Assembly: GCA_017460085.1 (NCBI GenBank)
Contig: JAFUBQ010000001.1
Location: 1-64,000 of the forward strand
Reading direction: 5' to 3'
Source: Alphaproteobacteria bacterium
Lineage (GTDB): Bacteria; Pseudomonadota; Alphaproteobacteria; RF32; CAG-239
DNA length: 64,000 bases
Below, in pieces: positions 8,385-17,817 of the stretch. Positions within the stretch are counted from its first letter, which is position 1, and the number at the start of each line of letters is the position of its first letter. Under the pieces are notes generated by a model. It did no database searches, had not been told where the DNA came from, and was given only the letters and a program-made list of their open reading frames with translations. A program made the position numbers and the translations under genes.

Positions 8385-9944
8385 TCAAAATTTATACGCA
8401 ATGCCAAAGAAAAAGTCGTTATTATTTGTTGCCGAAGCATAGTGTGCATAATTGGCAAATATGTCCGTGCCATCTGCGATTCTATATCCGAGGTAAAAAC
8501 TGAATTTTTCGTTAAATCCTCTGTTATTTCTGCAGCTGTTCAGATAATGCTCATAAGAAGACATTATTTTGATTTTATCGCTGATATTGGCAATTATTCC
8601 AATTTCCGGCGCCAGATAAATATTACTTATATGATTATAGCGAAATCCGGCTTTCGGCAGAATGTAAAATGCTAACGTTTTGGCGTATGAGCCGTATCCA
8701 AGCCCAAACTCCACAGTTGGTTTTAAATTTGTTTTCGTTTGAGCATAATTATTTTCAAAAGCAAATTTGAAGTGTTTTGAATATTCTCCGGATATGGGAT
8801 AATCTAAAACTGAACGCATTTTTAAAATATTTATATTTTGAATAAACGCTTTATCCAATCTGTTGTCATATCCGATGCTTATTTCTGCTATTTTGCTTTC
8901 CATTTCATCAAAATAAGCGTTATTAACATCGTGAATATCCTGATAAACCGGAGATAAATAGAGCAAAGTATAATCTTTATTTGTATGCTGGCTTATTTCT
9001 ATGCGGCTTGATTTGTTGGCATTTAGAACATTTCTAACACCATTTTTTTTAATTTTCTCACGCACATAATCAGTCGGTTCAAGAGAAATATTGTTTATAT
9101 ATTCACTATTATAAAGTTTTTTGGCATATTCCATTGGCGTAACAAAAGGCTTAACATTCTCACTTTCTAAATTTGAATTAGCAGTTTTCAAAATGCTGAT
9201 AACCGCTGTGCCGCAATTATGTGATATTAGAGAATAGCGAATATTACTGCCTTTTAATTCCCATAAATGCATTTTAAGCCGTTCAATTTCCAATGGTGAC
9301 AATTTTAGCTCAAATTCCCAAAGCGAGCGTTTTTCTTTATAAAGATATTCCGCCGATTTTTCAGAATATGGGGAGAGAATATAGGCGCCATCTAAACCGG
9401 TTGTTATAATATCTAAATAAAATTTCAGGTCAATTTTATTTAAGGCAGCAAAATAGCTGAACGAATGTTCATGCCGTCCGCTTTTATTGTTTCCGCCAAG
9501 TTTTAAAAATGTGTGCCCCATCATTGAAGATGGGCTGAAATTATTTTCTGCGGCAAAAAGAACAGAAACCGTATCTATCGGAACCTTTTGCCGATATTCT
9601 TGATATTCTGAACATTTTGGCTTTGGAAAGTACGATTTTCTTAAATTTAGTGACCGAACAATATAATCAAATCTTGCCGGATATCGGCAAATTGCATGAT
9701 TATTTGCTTTGGATATATCGTCATCGGCAAAAGCTCTTAATGTTGCAAAATATTCGGATTTTGGGTTTTTGTATCCATCAGGCGACAAGAAAAAGTCGCT
9801 ATCTGCGTTGATAACGCTTTTCTTGCCGCTGTAGTGGAGCAGATTTTTCCAATAATCATGTTGCCAAATATGTGTATTCAGCTCTTGAGCAACTGCTTGA
9901 CTGCCTAAGCATAAACTTAATAAAAATAAACTAATTTTTAGCAC
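8385..9944 (-). CDS. DUF4105 (Lnb-like) periplasmic protein with beta-barrel-like C terminus
   Basis: With the GTG start at 9944 the protein has 519 residues and begins with a clean 20-residue signal peptide ending GSQAVAQ; upstream alternatives (GTG 10001, ATG 9986) add a poor leader. The middle carries SSMMGHTFLKLGG and SHNCGTAV, the His and Cys signatures of the DUF4105 / Lnb N-terminal periplasmic domain, a putative papain-like fold. The last 170 residues alternate polar and aromatic residues and end in IAYKF, typical of an outer-membrane strand, so the C terminus may be a beta barrel. The gene overlaps the 3' end of the lipoprotein gene before it by 14 bp, suggesting coupled translation. 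Confidence 0.72.
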   Translation of the reverse strand: MLKISLFLLSLCLGSQAVAQELNTHIWQHDYWKNLLHYSGKKSVINADSDFFLSPDGYKNPKSEYFATLRAFADDDISKANNHAICRYPARFDYIVRSLNLRKSYFPKPKCSEYQEYRQKVPIDTVSVLFAAENNFSPSSMMGHTFLKLGGNNKSGRHEHSFSYFAALNKIDLKFYLDIITTGLDGAYILSPYSEKSAEYLYKEKRSLWEFELKLSPLEIERLKMHLWELKGSNIRYSLISHNCGTAVISILKTANSNLESENVKPFVTPMEYAKKLYNSEYINNISLEPTDYVREKIKKNGVRNVLNANKSSRIEISQHTNKDYTLLYLSPVYQDIHDVNNAYFDEMESKIAEISIGYDNRLDKAFIQNINILKMRSVLDYPISGEYSKHFKFAFENNYAQTKTNLKPTVEFGLGYGSYAKTLAFYILPKAGFRYNHISNIYLAPEIGIIANISDKIKIMSSYEHYLNSCRNNRGFNEKFSFYLGYRIADGTDIFANYAHYASATNNNDFFFGIAYKF

Positions 9945-10335
9945 AGGTTTCTTTATGATATACTGGAACGACAATACTATCATCATAATCCCACATTGCA
10001 CCGCTTAATGCATCGGTTGTTGTTCCTGTAAGTCCGAATACCCATAAGAAAATGTTACCGAATGTCCATATCTGTACTTTTTCATTTGCAACTGTTGTTG
10101 TCGGACGATTGCATCTTGTTTCTTTAACGGTAATTGTTATTGCTCTATTATCTTTTTTAACATTCACAACAGATGGTATAATAACTGTTTTTGTACCGGA
10201 AGCAGAAACAATATCAACCTCTGCTTCTTCGCCAGTGTTGGTCATAAAATTTATGTCCTTAGATTGTCCTTTAATAATGGAGGCGCAGCCTGACATAAAT
10301 GCTGTTATTGCTAACACTGTGATAATTTTTTTCAT
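9931..10335 (-). CDS. Small lipoprotein with CASI(I/V)xG motif
   Basis: This 134-residue protein has a lipoprotein signal peptide (KKIITVLAITAFMSGC, lipobox MSGC) followed by ASIIKGQSKDINF, the start seen in a widespread family of small outer-membrane lipoproteins of unknown role. A Gly-rich hydrophobic stretch (NIFLWVFGLTGTTTDALSG, about 93-112) may insert in the membrane. GGAG lies before the ATG. It is the first gene after the ncRNA terminator and is probably coexpressed with the overlapping DUF4105 gene. Confidence 0.75.
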   Translation of the reverse strand: MKKIITVLAITAFMSGCASIIKGQSKDINFMTNTGEEAEVDIVSASGTKTVIIPSVVNVKKDNRAITITVKETRCNRPTTTVANEKVQIWTFGNIFLWVFGLTGTTTDALSGAMWDYDDSIVVPVYHKETCAKN

Positions 10336-10362
10336 GATTTAGTTCTCCAAAAAGTTCGAGTT

Positions 10363-10388
10363 AAAAAGAAAACCACCATAAAGGTGGT
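10363..10388 (-). terminator. Intrinsic terminator of the candidate ncRNA
   Basis: On the minus strand ACCACC pairs with GGTGGT around a five-base loop and is followed by TTTCTTTTT. It lies 28 bp before the lipoprotein start, so it either ends the ncRNA or attenuates the lipoprotein operon. Confidence 0.75.
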
Positions 10389-10644
10389 CTGGAGAGTTCA
10401 TAAATCATGTGAGTTTAAATGATCCTTTCAGCCTTTAGAACGGCACAACCAAAAAACACGTACTCATTCTTGGACATTCGCTAAAAGCTCCCAGACCACA
10501 ACAAGCAGTCTGGGATAAATAGCCGTTGGAAAATAATTTTTCCATATAGCTTAACGGTGTTATCCCTAACACCGAAACTCACAAGAGCTTATGAAGGCTC
10601 CGAGCCATCTCTGGTTCTAAATGTGCATTTTCAGCACATCTTGT
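10363..10644 (-). ncRNA. Candidate structured ncRNA, about 280 nt
   Basis: The gap between ftsK and the lipoprotein holds no gene but is full of hairpins on the minus strand: ATGTGC/GCACAT (10621-10639), CGGTGTTA/TAACACCG (10555-10574, GGGA loop), TGGAAAA/TTTTCCA (10527-10544), and CCCAGAC/GTCTGGG (10490-10514). A promoter (TTGTTG, 17 bp, ATATAT; 10651-10679) lies at its 5' side, and a hairpin followed by TTTCTTTTT closes it at 10363-10388. I could not match it to tmRNA, RNase P, SRP or 6S consensus motifs. It could instead be a long leader of the lipoprotein gene. Confidence 0.55.
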
Positions 10645-10650
10645 TTTATG

Positions 10651-10679
10651 ATATATTATGTTTTTACTTTATGCAACAA
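10651..10679 (-). promoter_or_regulatory. Putative sigma-70 promoter for the ncRNA
   Basis: TTGTTG (10674-10679) and ATATAT (10651-10656) are 17 bp apart on the minus strand, just after the ftsK stop; TAATAT overlaps as an alternative -10. Transcription would start near 10644. Confidence 0.45.
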
Positions 10680-10703
10680 AAAGATTAGAAATGCGCAATT
10701 TTT

Positions 10704-13334
10704 TTATTCATCAACACCGATAACGGCGCGGCGGCCGACTCTATCCGGCGAAGTGACGATTCCTTCGTCTTCCATGCGCTCAATTAACATTGCCGCACGA
10801 TTATAACCTAAACGCAATTTTCGCTGAATGTAGCTGGTTGAGGCTTTTTTATCGGTGCGCACAATTTCAACGGCTTGGCGATAAAGTTCATCATCACTGC
10901 CGCCACCGGCACTCATTTCACCTTTATCAAACACCGGCGTATCTTTTGTATTCAATTCACCTTCGGTAACGGTTGTCACATATTGCGGTTCGCCTTGTGA
11001 TTTTACAAATTCTACTACACCCTCAACTTCTTCATCTTTTACAAAACAACCATGAACGCGCACCGGCCGCATGCCAGACGGCATATAAAGCATATCACCC
11101 ATACCCAAAAGCTGCTCTGCGCCTTGTTCGCCTAAAATGGTGCGACTGTCAATTTTGGTGGTTACATGGAAGCTGATGCGGCTCGGAAAATTTGACTTAA
11201 TAGTGCCGGTAATGACATCAACTGACGGACGCTGTGTTGACATAATCAGGTGAATACCTGCCGCACGCGCCATTTGTGCCAAACGCTGAATTGCCGCTTC
11301 AACTTCTTTGCCGGCAACCAACATTAAATCTGCCATTTCATCAACCACAATCACAATGTAAGGCATTGGCGAAGTATCGATAATTTGCTCCTCATAAATC
11401 GGCTGTCCGGTATCTTTATCAAAACCGGTCTGTATGGTCTTCTTCATTTCTTTGCCCGATTTTGCCATATCTGCCACTTTTTGGTTGTAACCGGCAATAT
11501 TGCGCACATTTATCAGCGCCATGGCACGATAGCGGTCTTCCATTTCACGCACTGCCCATTTCAAACCAACTACCGCTTTAGCAGGGTCTGTAATTACCGG
11601 AGTTAGTAAATGTGGAATTCCGTTATACATTGAAAATTCCAGTTGTTTCGGGTCAATCATAATAAATTTACACTGTTCAGGGGTCATACGATACAATAGC
11701 GATAAAATCATTGAATTAACGCCGACAGATTTACCGGAACCGGTTGTACCTGCCACCAACAAGTGCGGCATTTTTGCCAAATCGGCATAAACATGCTGAC
11801 CGCCAATATCCTTACCCAACGCCACATTTAAAATATTTTTGCTGTTTTTGAATGTATCATCTTCAAACAGTTCACGCAGCCATACGGTTTCACGTTTTTC
11901 ATTAGGTAATTCAATGCCGATGGTATTAGCACCGCTAACCACCGCCATGCGCACAGAAGCAACAGCCATAGAGCGTGCGATGTCATCAGAAAGACCGATA
12001 ACACGAGCCGTGCGTGTTCCCGGTGCTGGTTCCAGTTCATAAAGTGTTACCACCGGTCCGGGGCGAACTTTAACAATTTTTCCGTGAATACCGAAATCAT
12101 TCAAAACAGTTTCAAGTTTTGCCGCATTGGCCTTCAGTGTTTCTTCATCATATACAACGGCTTTATTCTGAGGTATGGTTAACAAATTAATATCAGGCAA
12201 AACATAAGAATCTTGTTTAGCTTTTGGTTTTATTGGTTTATTGACAGCGGTGTCAGATATAGAGTTTTCATCAGCCACATTTTTTGCCGGCGCAGCGGTG
12301 ATATTTTGGGCTGCGGACTTGTTTAAAGAAACAACTTTACCGCCTTCGGTTTGATAAATTTCTTCAGGAGTAATTTTTTTGCTTGGTTTTTTAGAATTTT
12401 TGTTGGCTAAATCGCCTTCTGCCATAAAATCAAAAGTTGGATTATATGAGGTACTTTGCACATTGAGCGCAGTATCTATATTTGCGGTAGTAGGAATTTC
12501 AACAAGCGGCTTATTGTTTTGCGAAACGGTGATAATCGGCAAATTATCAGCAGTTTCCGTTAACTGAGCTGATTTATCGGTTAAGTTTTGAGCAAAAGCA
12601 GGCTCACGCCGCACTTTCAGCTTGGTAACATTATTCATTTTAGACTGCAGATAAGCAGGGTTAAGTTCTTTAAATTCGGCAAAGTTATGAATTTTTGCCA
12701 GTTTTTTACCGCCATAAAGCAGAAGATTTGTTGTTTTTTTGCCTAAATAAAAAAATCCCTTCCCTAAATTTGCCCAAAATTTTGTGGTTATTCCGGCAGC
12801 AAAATTAAAAGCAAAAAATGCCATAAACAAAACAATTCCTTCAAGTATTAATTTGTTATATGGCACCCGAAGCTGACCTATTGCCGTATTAAGAGGGCGG
12901 CTTAGTGCGCGTGACCACTCTCCGGCTAAATTCGGTAAATCAAATCCGCCTAAATAACTACGGCAGGTTAAATCTAAAAAGCAGGCCAAACATAATGTTC
13001 CAACCACCCAAGCAAAAACTCGCGACTTCCACTCGGCAAATGTGTGATAGCGTAGCAGCACAATTCCCCAAAACAAAGGAACGATTAGGAAAATTATTAA
13101 GGCCAGCCCGAAAGATTGAAAAATAAAATCAGCGCTATATGAGCCAAATTTACCCAAAATATTTTGTGCTTCAGCATCTGTTACCTTATTGTACGACGGG
13201 TCATTGGGATTGTAGTCAAATATACCTATATACAACAAAACAGGCAGCAAAATAAAACATAAACCTAAGCAAATGCATAATGTCTTTTGCCACAACATTT
13301 TTTGCTTTTCTTTTTTAATTTTTTTCTTTGCCAT
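10704..13334 (-). CDS. ftsK: DNA translocase FtsK
   Basis: This 876-residue protein has four N-terminal membrane helices (about residues 12-190), a linker to about residue 390, a RecA-type motor with Walker A GTTGSGKS at 529-536 and Walker B IVVVDEMADL, and a winged-helix gamma domain at the end (DELYRQAVEIV to GVDE). It pumps chromosome ends through the septum and activates XerCD at dif, with gamma reading KOPS. It is short for the family because the linker is compact. It is divergent from rpoB. Confidence 0.95.
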   Translation of the reverse strand: MAKKKIKKEKQKMLWQKTLCICLGLCFILLPVLLYIGIFDYNPNDPSYNKVTDAEAQNILGKFGSYSADFIFQSFGLALIIFLIVPLFWGIVLLRYHTFAEWKSRVFAWVVGTLCLACFLDLTCRSYLGGFDLPNLAGEWSRALSRPLNTAIGQLRVPYNKLILEGIVLFMAFFAFNFAAGITTKFWANLGKGFFYLGKKTTNLLLYGGKKLAKIHNFAEFKELNPAYLQSKMNNVTKLKVRREPAFAQNLTDKSAQLTETADNLPIITVSQNNKPLVEIPTTANIDTALNVQSTSYNPTFDFMAEGDLANKNSKKPSKKITPEEIYQTEGGKVVSLNKSAAQNITAAPAKNVADENSISDTAVNKPIKPKAKQDSYVLPDINLLTIPQNKAVVYDEETLKANAAKLETVLNDFGIHGKIVKVRPGPVVTLYELEPAPGTRTARVIGLSDDIARSMAVASVRMAVVSGANTIGIELPNEKRETVWLRELFEDDTFKNSKNILNVALGKDIGGQHVYADLAKMPHLLVAGTTGSGKSVGVNSMILSLLYRMTPEQCKFIMIDPKQLEFSMYNGIPHLLTPVITDPAKAVVGLKWAVREMEDRYRAMALINVRNIAGYNQKVADMAKSGKEMKKTIQTGFDKDTGQPIYEEQIIDTSPMPYIVIVVDEMADLMLVAGKEVEAAIQRLAQMARAAGIHLIMSTQRPSVDVITGTIKSNFPSRISFHVTTKIDSRTILGEQGAEQLLGMGDMLYMPSGMRPVRVHGCFVKDEEVEGVVEFVKSQGEPQYVTTVTEGELNTKDTPVFDKGEMSAGGGSDDELYRQAVEIVRTDKKASTSYIQRKLRLGYNRAAMLIERMEDEGIVTSPDRVGRRAVIGVDE

Positions 13335-13416
13335 GTCGTCCTCTGCAAATTTTTACTTTAAGTGAGAAAATCATAAACGAAAATATTCAAAAATTTATTA
13401 ATTTAAAAATAAAAAG

Positions 13417-13445
13417 TTGAAATTTGCGAGAAAATAATTTATACT
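13417..13445 (+). promoter_or_regulatory. Strong sigma-70 promoter of rpoBC
   Basis: TTGAAA (13417-13422), a 17-bp spacer and TATACT (13440-13445) are close to consensus. It gives a leader of about 185 nt before rpoB, so rpoBC is expressed without an upstream rplKAJL operon here. Confidence 0.7.
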
Positions 13446-13496
13446 CCGACCAGTTTAAATTCGAAGTAAAATTCGAAGCATTAAAATTATTGCGTG

Positions 13497-13553
13497 AATA
13501 TGGCTGAGTTGGCGCAAATGCCGGTGGTTGCGGCCATATTTGTAAAGAAATGA
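13497..13553 (+). promoter_or_regulatory. rpoB leader hairpin with a 17-codon upstream frame
   Basis: AATATGGC (13497-13504) pairs with GCCATATT (13533-13540), and CGCAA (13512-13516) pairs with TTGCG (13528-13532), which abuts the outer strand: a 13-bp stem with one 8-nt bulge. An ATG at 13500 opens MAELAQMPVVAAIFVKK and stops at 13553. No ribosome-binding site is obvious, so translation is uncertain. Two ATTCGAAG direct repeats (13459, 13471) lie just upstream. It may control rpoB translation or processing. Confidence 0.45.
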
Positions 13554-13637
13554 ACTTAAGTTTAACCTTCTGCTGACGGGATTGAATTTTTTCATAAGAA
13601 TTGTCGCAGAATCAATGCATTAGAAGGAAAAAAGCAC

Positions 13638-16600
13638 ATGACACAGTCTTATACGGGCAAGAAGCGTGTAAGAAAAAATTTTGGCCGAATCGATACAAAG
13701 CATGAAATGCCAAATTTAATTGCCGTGCAAACTGACTCTTATAACAGTTTCATCAATAATAAATACAGTAATGGTGAACAATGTGAGTTTGGTTTGGAAG
13801 GCGTTTTCAAATCTATTTTCCCAATTCAAGATTTTTCCGGCAACGGGGAACTCGAGTTTGTGGATTATGTTTTAGAAGAACCAAAATATGATGAAGAAGA
13901 ATGCATCAGACGTGATATGACTTACGCCGCACCGATTAAGGCGACTTTGCGCTTAGTGGTGTTTGATGTTGATGAAACAACCGGCGCAAAATCGGTACAC
14001 GATGTTAAAGAACAATCGGTATACATGGGCGATATTCCGTTGATGACCGATAAAGGTACATTTATTTTTAATGGTACTGAGCGTGTGGTGGTTTCACAAA
14101 TGCATCGTTCACCGGGGGTGTTTTATGACAGTGACGGCGGCAAAACCATTTCATCGGGTAAAAAGCTGTTTTCTGCCCGAATTATTCCATATCGTGGTTC
14201 GTGGCTTGATTTTGAATTTGATGCCAAAGATATGCTCTATGCACGTATAGACCGCCGTCGTAAATTACCGATTACATCTGTTTTATATGCTTTATATTCT
14301 AAAGAAACGGAAGAAAAATTGCAAAAAGGCGAATCTGTTACTTTAGAAGATGTTAAAGGTATGGATAAAGAAGAAATATTGAATTACTTCTATGATACCG
14401 AAATATATTTGGCAGATAAGAAAAATTGGAAAATGAAATTTGAGCCGAGCCGCATGAACGGTGTTAAATATTCATTTGCCTTGGTTAATGCCGCTACCGG
14501 TGAAACGGTATGGGATGCCGGTAAAAAATTAACCTTACGTTCGGCGCAAAAATTGGCTGATGCAGGCTTAGAATATTTTGTGATTTCTAAAGACCAAATG
14601 TATGGCAAATTTTTAGCTAAAAACGTTGTTATGCCGAAAACCGGTGAAGTTTTAGCTGAAGCCGGCGATGAAATTAATGAAGAAATGATGGATAAGTTTG
14701 CGGCAGCAAAATTAAAAGCAGTAGAAGTGTTGTATATTGACAATTTGAATGTTGGTCCATATTTGCGTAACACTTTGGCTGCCGACCGCAATAATAATCG
14801 TCAGGAAGCTTTGCTTGACATATATCGTGTAATGCGTCCGGGTGAACCGGCAACATATGAAGCAGCCGATGCTTTGTTCAAGCAATTATTCTTTGACTCT
14901 GAACGCTATGATTTGTCGGCAGTTGGCCGTGTGAAGATGAATGCTTCGCTGGATATTTCGCTTTCTGAAGTTCCTGACACTGTACGGGTTTTGCGCAAAG
15001 ATGATATTTTGAAAATTATCAAAAAATTGATTAATATTCGTGATGGTAAAGGAACGGTTGACGATATTGACCACTTAGGTAACCGCCGTGTACGCTCTGT
15101 TGGCGAATTGATGGAAAATCAATATCGTATGGGCTTACTCAGAATGGAACGTGCCATTAGAGAAAAAATGAGTGCTGAAGTTTTGAACAATGTTAAACCG
15201 CAAGACTTGATTAATGCGAAACCGATTGCTTCCGTCATTCGTGAGTTTTTCGGTTCATCGCAATTATCACAATTTATGGACCAGAACAACCCGCTGTCAG
15301 AAATTACGCATAAGCGCCGTTTATCGGCATTAGGTCCTGGCGGTTTAAGCCGTGACCGTGCCGGCTTTGAAGTGCGCGACGTGCACCCAACGCACTATGG
15401 TCGTATTTGTCCGATTGAATCACCGGAAGGTCCGAACATTGGTTTGATTAACTCGCTTTCTACATATGCCCGCGTTAATAAATACGGCTTCATTGAATGT
15501 CCGTACCGTAAAGTTGTCAACGGTGTTGTAACCGACGAAGTTGTATATTTGTCGGCTGATGATGAAGGCAAGGTGGTTATTGCTGAAGCAAATGCCAAAG
15601 TTAAAGATGACGGACATTTTGAAAATGATTTAATTACTTGCCGCCGCGGTGGTGAAGTTGAATTTGATAAACCTGAAGACATTAACTATATTGACGTTTC
15701 GCCGAAACAGTTGGTTTCGGTAGCTGCGGCATTAATTCCGTTTTTGGAAAACGACGATGCTAACCGTGCGCTGATGGGTTCAAACATGCAGCGTCAAGGT
15801 GTGCCGTTGCTTCGTTCGGAAGCTCCGTTGGTTGGTACCGGTATTGAAGCAACTGTTGCTAAAGATTCCGGTGCAACATTGGTGGCAAAATATGACGGTG
15901 TGGTTAATGCGGTTGATGCTAACCGAATCGTTATTCGCTCGGATAGCGATGAAGCGCACAACGTTGGTGTGGAAATTTATAAACTTTCTAAATTCCGTCG
16001 TTCTAACCAAAACACTTGTATTAACCAAGTTCCGCTCGTAAAAGTTGGCGACCACATTAAAAAAGGCGATATTATTGCTGATGGTCCTTGCACAAACTTG
16101 GGTGAGTTAGCTTTGGGTAAAAACCTTTTGGTGGCATTTATGCCTTGGAACGGTTTGAACTACGAAGATGCTATTTTGCTTTCAGAACACATTTCGCGTG
16201 ATGATGTATTAACATCTTTGCACATTGAAGAATTTGAAGTAATGGCTCGTGATACCAAACTTGGACAAGAAGAAATTACGCGCGACATTCCGAACGTTGG
16301 TGAAGATGCTTTGCGCAACCTTGATGAAGCAGGTATTGTTTATGTTGGTGCACACGTTAAAGCCGGTGATATTTTGGTGGGTAAAGTAACACCGAAGGGT
16401 GAATCGCCGGTAACTCCGGAAGAAAAATTGCTGCGTGCAATTTTCGGTGAAAAAGCCAGCGATGTTCGTGATACTTCAATGCGTGCTCAACCTGGTGTTG
16501 ACGGTATTGTGGTTGATGTTCGAATTTTCTCGCGCCGCGGGGTGGAAAAAGATGAACGTGCTCTAGCTATTGAACAGGAAGAAATTTCGGCATTAGCTAA

Positions 16601-17798
16601 AGACCGTGACGATGAAATTGCCATTATTCGCCGCAGTTATGAATATCGTTTGCAAGAATTGCTCAATGGTCAGAAGGTTGTTGATGCGCCGCAAATTGCC
16701 AAGAATACGGTAATTACACCGGAAGTTTTAGCAACTATTCCGGCATCACAATGGGCTAAAATTGTGGTGAAAAACGAAGATGTAATGGCTAAAATTGAAA
16801 GCTTTACCGCTGCTTTTGAGGCTCGCATTGATAATATTAAAAAGCACTATGCCAACAAAGTTGAAAAAGTTCAGCGTGGTGATGATTTATTACCGGGCGT
16901 TTTGAAGCTTGTGAAAGTGTTTATTGCTACCAAGAGAAAAATGCAAACCGGTGATAAAATGGCCGGACGCCATGGTAACAAGGGTACGGTTTCACGCGTG
17001 TTGCCGCTTGCCGATATGCCGTATATGGAAGACGGAACGCCGGTTGATGTAGTGTTAAACCCGCTTGGTGTGCCAAGCCGTATGAACGTGGGGCAAATTT
17101 TGGAAACTCACCTCGGTTGGGCTGCAAAAGAATTGGGAGCGCAATTAAATGAAATGTGCGAACAATATAAACGCGGCGAAAAGACTATTAAAGAACTTAA
17201 TGATGAACTGAAGGCCATTTATGGTGAAAAACAGTATAAGAATGAAGTATCAAAATTGACCGATGAAGAAAAGGTTGAAATGATTTCTAACTTGAAGAAT
17301 GGTGTGCCGATGGCAACTCCGGTATTCGACGGTGCAACAGGTGATGATATTAACTCTATGCTGTCGTTGGCAGGTTTGCCTACTTCAGGACAAATTGACT
17401 TGTATGATGGTCGCACGGGTGAAAAATTTGACCGCAAAGTTACGGTTGGTGTGATGTATATGATTAAATTGCACCACATTGTTGATGAAAAAATGCACGC
17501 TCGTTCGGTTGGCCCGTATGGTTTGGTAACGCAACAACCGCTTGGCGGTAAGGCACAATTCGGCGGTCAACGTTTCGGTGAAATGGAAGTGTGGGCTTTG
17601 CAGGCATATGGTGCAGCTTATACATTGCAAGAAATGCTGACAATTAAGTCTGATGACGTGGCCGGCAGAACCAAAGTTTATGAAGCGATTGTTCGCGGCG
17701 AAGACAGCTTTGATACCGGTATTCCGGAATCCTTTAACGTTTTAGTTAAAGAAATTAAGTCATTGTGCTTAAATGTTGAAATGATGAACGAAGAATAA
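13638..17798 (+). CDS. rpoB: RNA polymerase beta subunit
   Basis: This 1386-residue protein is full length for an alphaproteobacterial RpoB. Seen: the N-terminal [11 protein letters not shown] segment, the rifampicin cluster ([17 protein letters not shown], then [12 protein letters not shown]), [19 protein letters not shown], and the C-terminal [14 protein letters not shown] segment. Within the rifampicin cluster the residues usually mutated in resistance look wild type (Q, D, H, R and S positions kept). The ATG follows GAAGGA. rpoC starts 19 bp downstream. The gene is separated from rplKAJL, unlike most bacteria. Confidence 0.98.
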   Translation: MTQSYTGKKRVRKNFGRIDTKHEMPNLIAVQTDSYNSFINNKYSNGEQCEFGLEGVFKSIFPIQDFSGNGELEFVDYVLEEPKYDEEECIRRDMTYAAPIKATLRLVVFDVDETTGAKSVHDVKEQSVYMGDIPLMTDKGTFIFNGTERVVVSQMHRSPGVFYDSDGGKTISSGKKLFSARIIPYRGSWLDFEFDAKDMLYARIDRRRKLPITSVLYALYSKETEEKLQKGESVTLEDVKGMDKEEILNYFYDTEIYLADKKNWKMKFEPSRMNGVKYSFALVNAATGETVWDAGKKLTLRSAQKLADAGLEYFVISKDQMYGKFLAKNVVMPKTGEVLAEAGDEINEEMMDKFAAAKLKAVEVLYIDNLNVGPYLRNTLAADRNNNRQEALLDIYRVMRPGEPATYEAADALFKQLFFDSERYDLSAVGRVKMNASLDISLSEVPDTVRVLRKDDILKIIKKLINIRDGKGTVDDIDHLGNRRVRSVGELMENQYRMGLLRMERAIREKMSAEVLNNVKPQDLINAKPIASVIREFFGSSQLSQFMDQNNPLSEITHKRRLSALGPGGLSRDRAGFEVRDVHPTHYGRICPIESPEGPNIGLINSLSTYARVNKYGFIECPYRKVVNGVVTDEVVYLSADDEGKVVIAEANAKVKDDGHFENDLITCRRGGEVEFDKPEDINYIDVSPKQLVSVAAALIPFLENDDANRALMGSNMQRQGVPLLRSEAPLVGTGIEATVAKDSGATLVAKYDGVVNAVDANRIVIRSDSDEAHNVGVEIYKLSKFRRSNQNTCINQVPLVKVGDHIKKGDIIADGPCTNLGELALGKNLLVAFMPWNGLNYEDAILLSEHISRDDVLTSLHIEEFEVMARDTKLGQEEITRDIPNVGEDALRNLDEAGIVYVGAHVKAGDILVGKVTPKGESPVTPEEKLLRAIFGEKASDVRDTSMRAQPGVDGIVVDVRIFSRRGVEKDERALAIEQEEISALAKDRDDEIAIIRRSYEYRLQELLNGQKVVDAPQIAKNTVITPEVLATIPASQWAKIVVKNEDVMAKIESFTAAFEARIDNIKKHYANKVEKVQRGDDLLPGVLKLVKVFIATKRKMQTGDKMAGRHGNKGTVSRVLPLADMPYMEDGTPVDVVLNPLGVPSRMNVGQILETHLGWAAKELGAQLNEMCEQYKRGEKTIKELNDELKAIYGEKQYKNEVSKLTDEEKVEMISNLKNGVPMATPVFDGATGDDINSMLSLAGLPTSGQIDLYDGRTGEKFDRKVTVGVMYMIKLHHIVDEKMHARSVGPYGLVTQQPLGGKAQFGGQRFGEMEVWALQAYGAAYTLQEMLTIKSDDVAGRTKVYEAIVRGEDSFDTGIPESFNVLVKEIKSLCLNVEMMNEE

Positions 17799-17817
17799 GT
17801 TTGAGGAGAAAACAGCA

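Noticed and set aside
10052..10342. 96-codon plus-strand frame over the small lipoprotein gene
   Set aside because: Antisense to a gene with a clear lipobox and ribosome-binding site; no own start signals.
10363..10644. tmRNA, including the permuted two-piece form
   Set aside because: No tag-coding run, no GGTTCGA T-loop and no matching acceptor stem with CCA in place; kept as an unassigned ncRNA.
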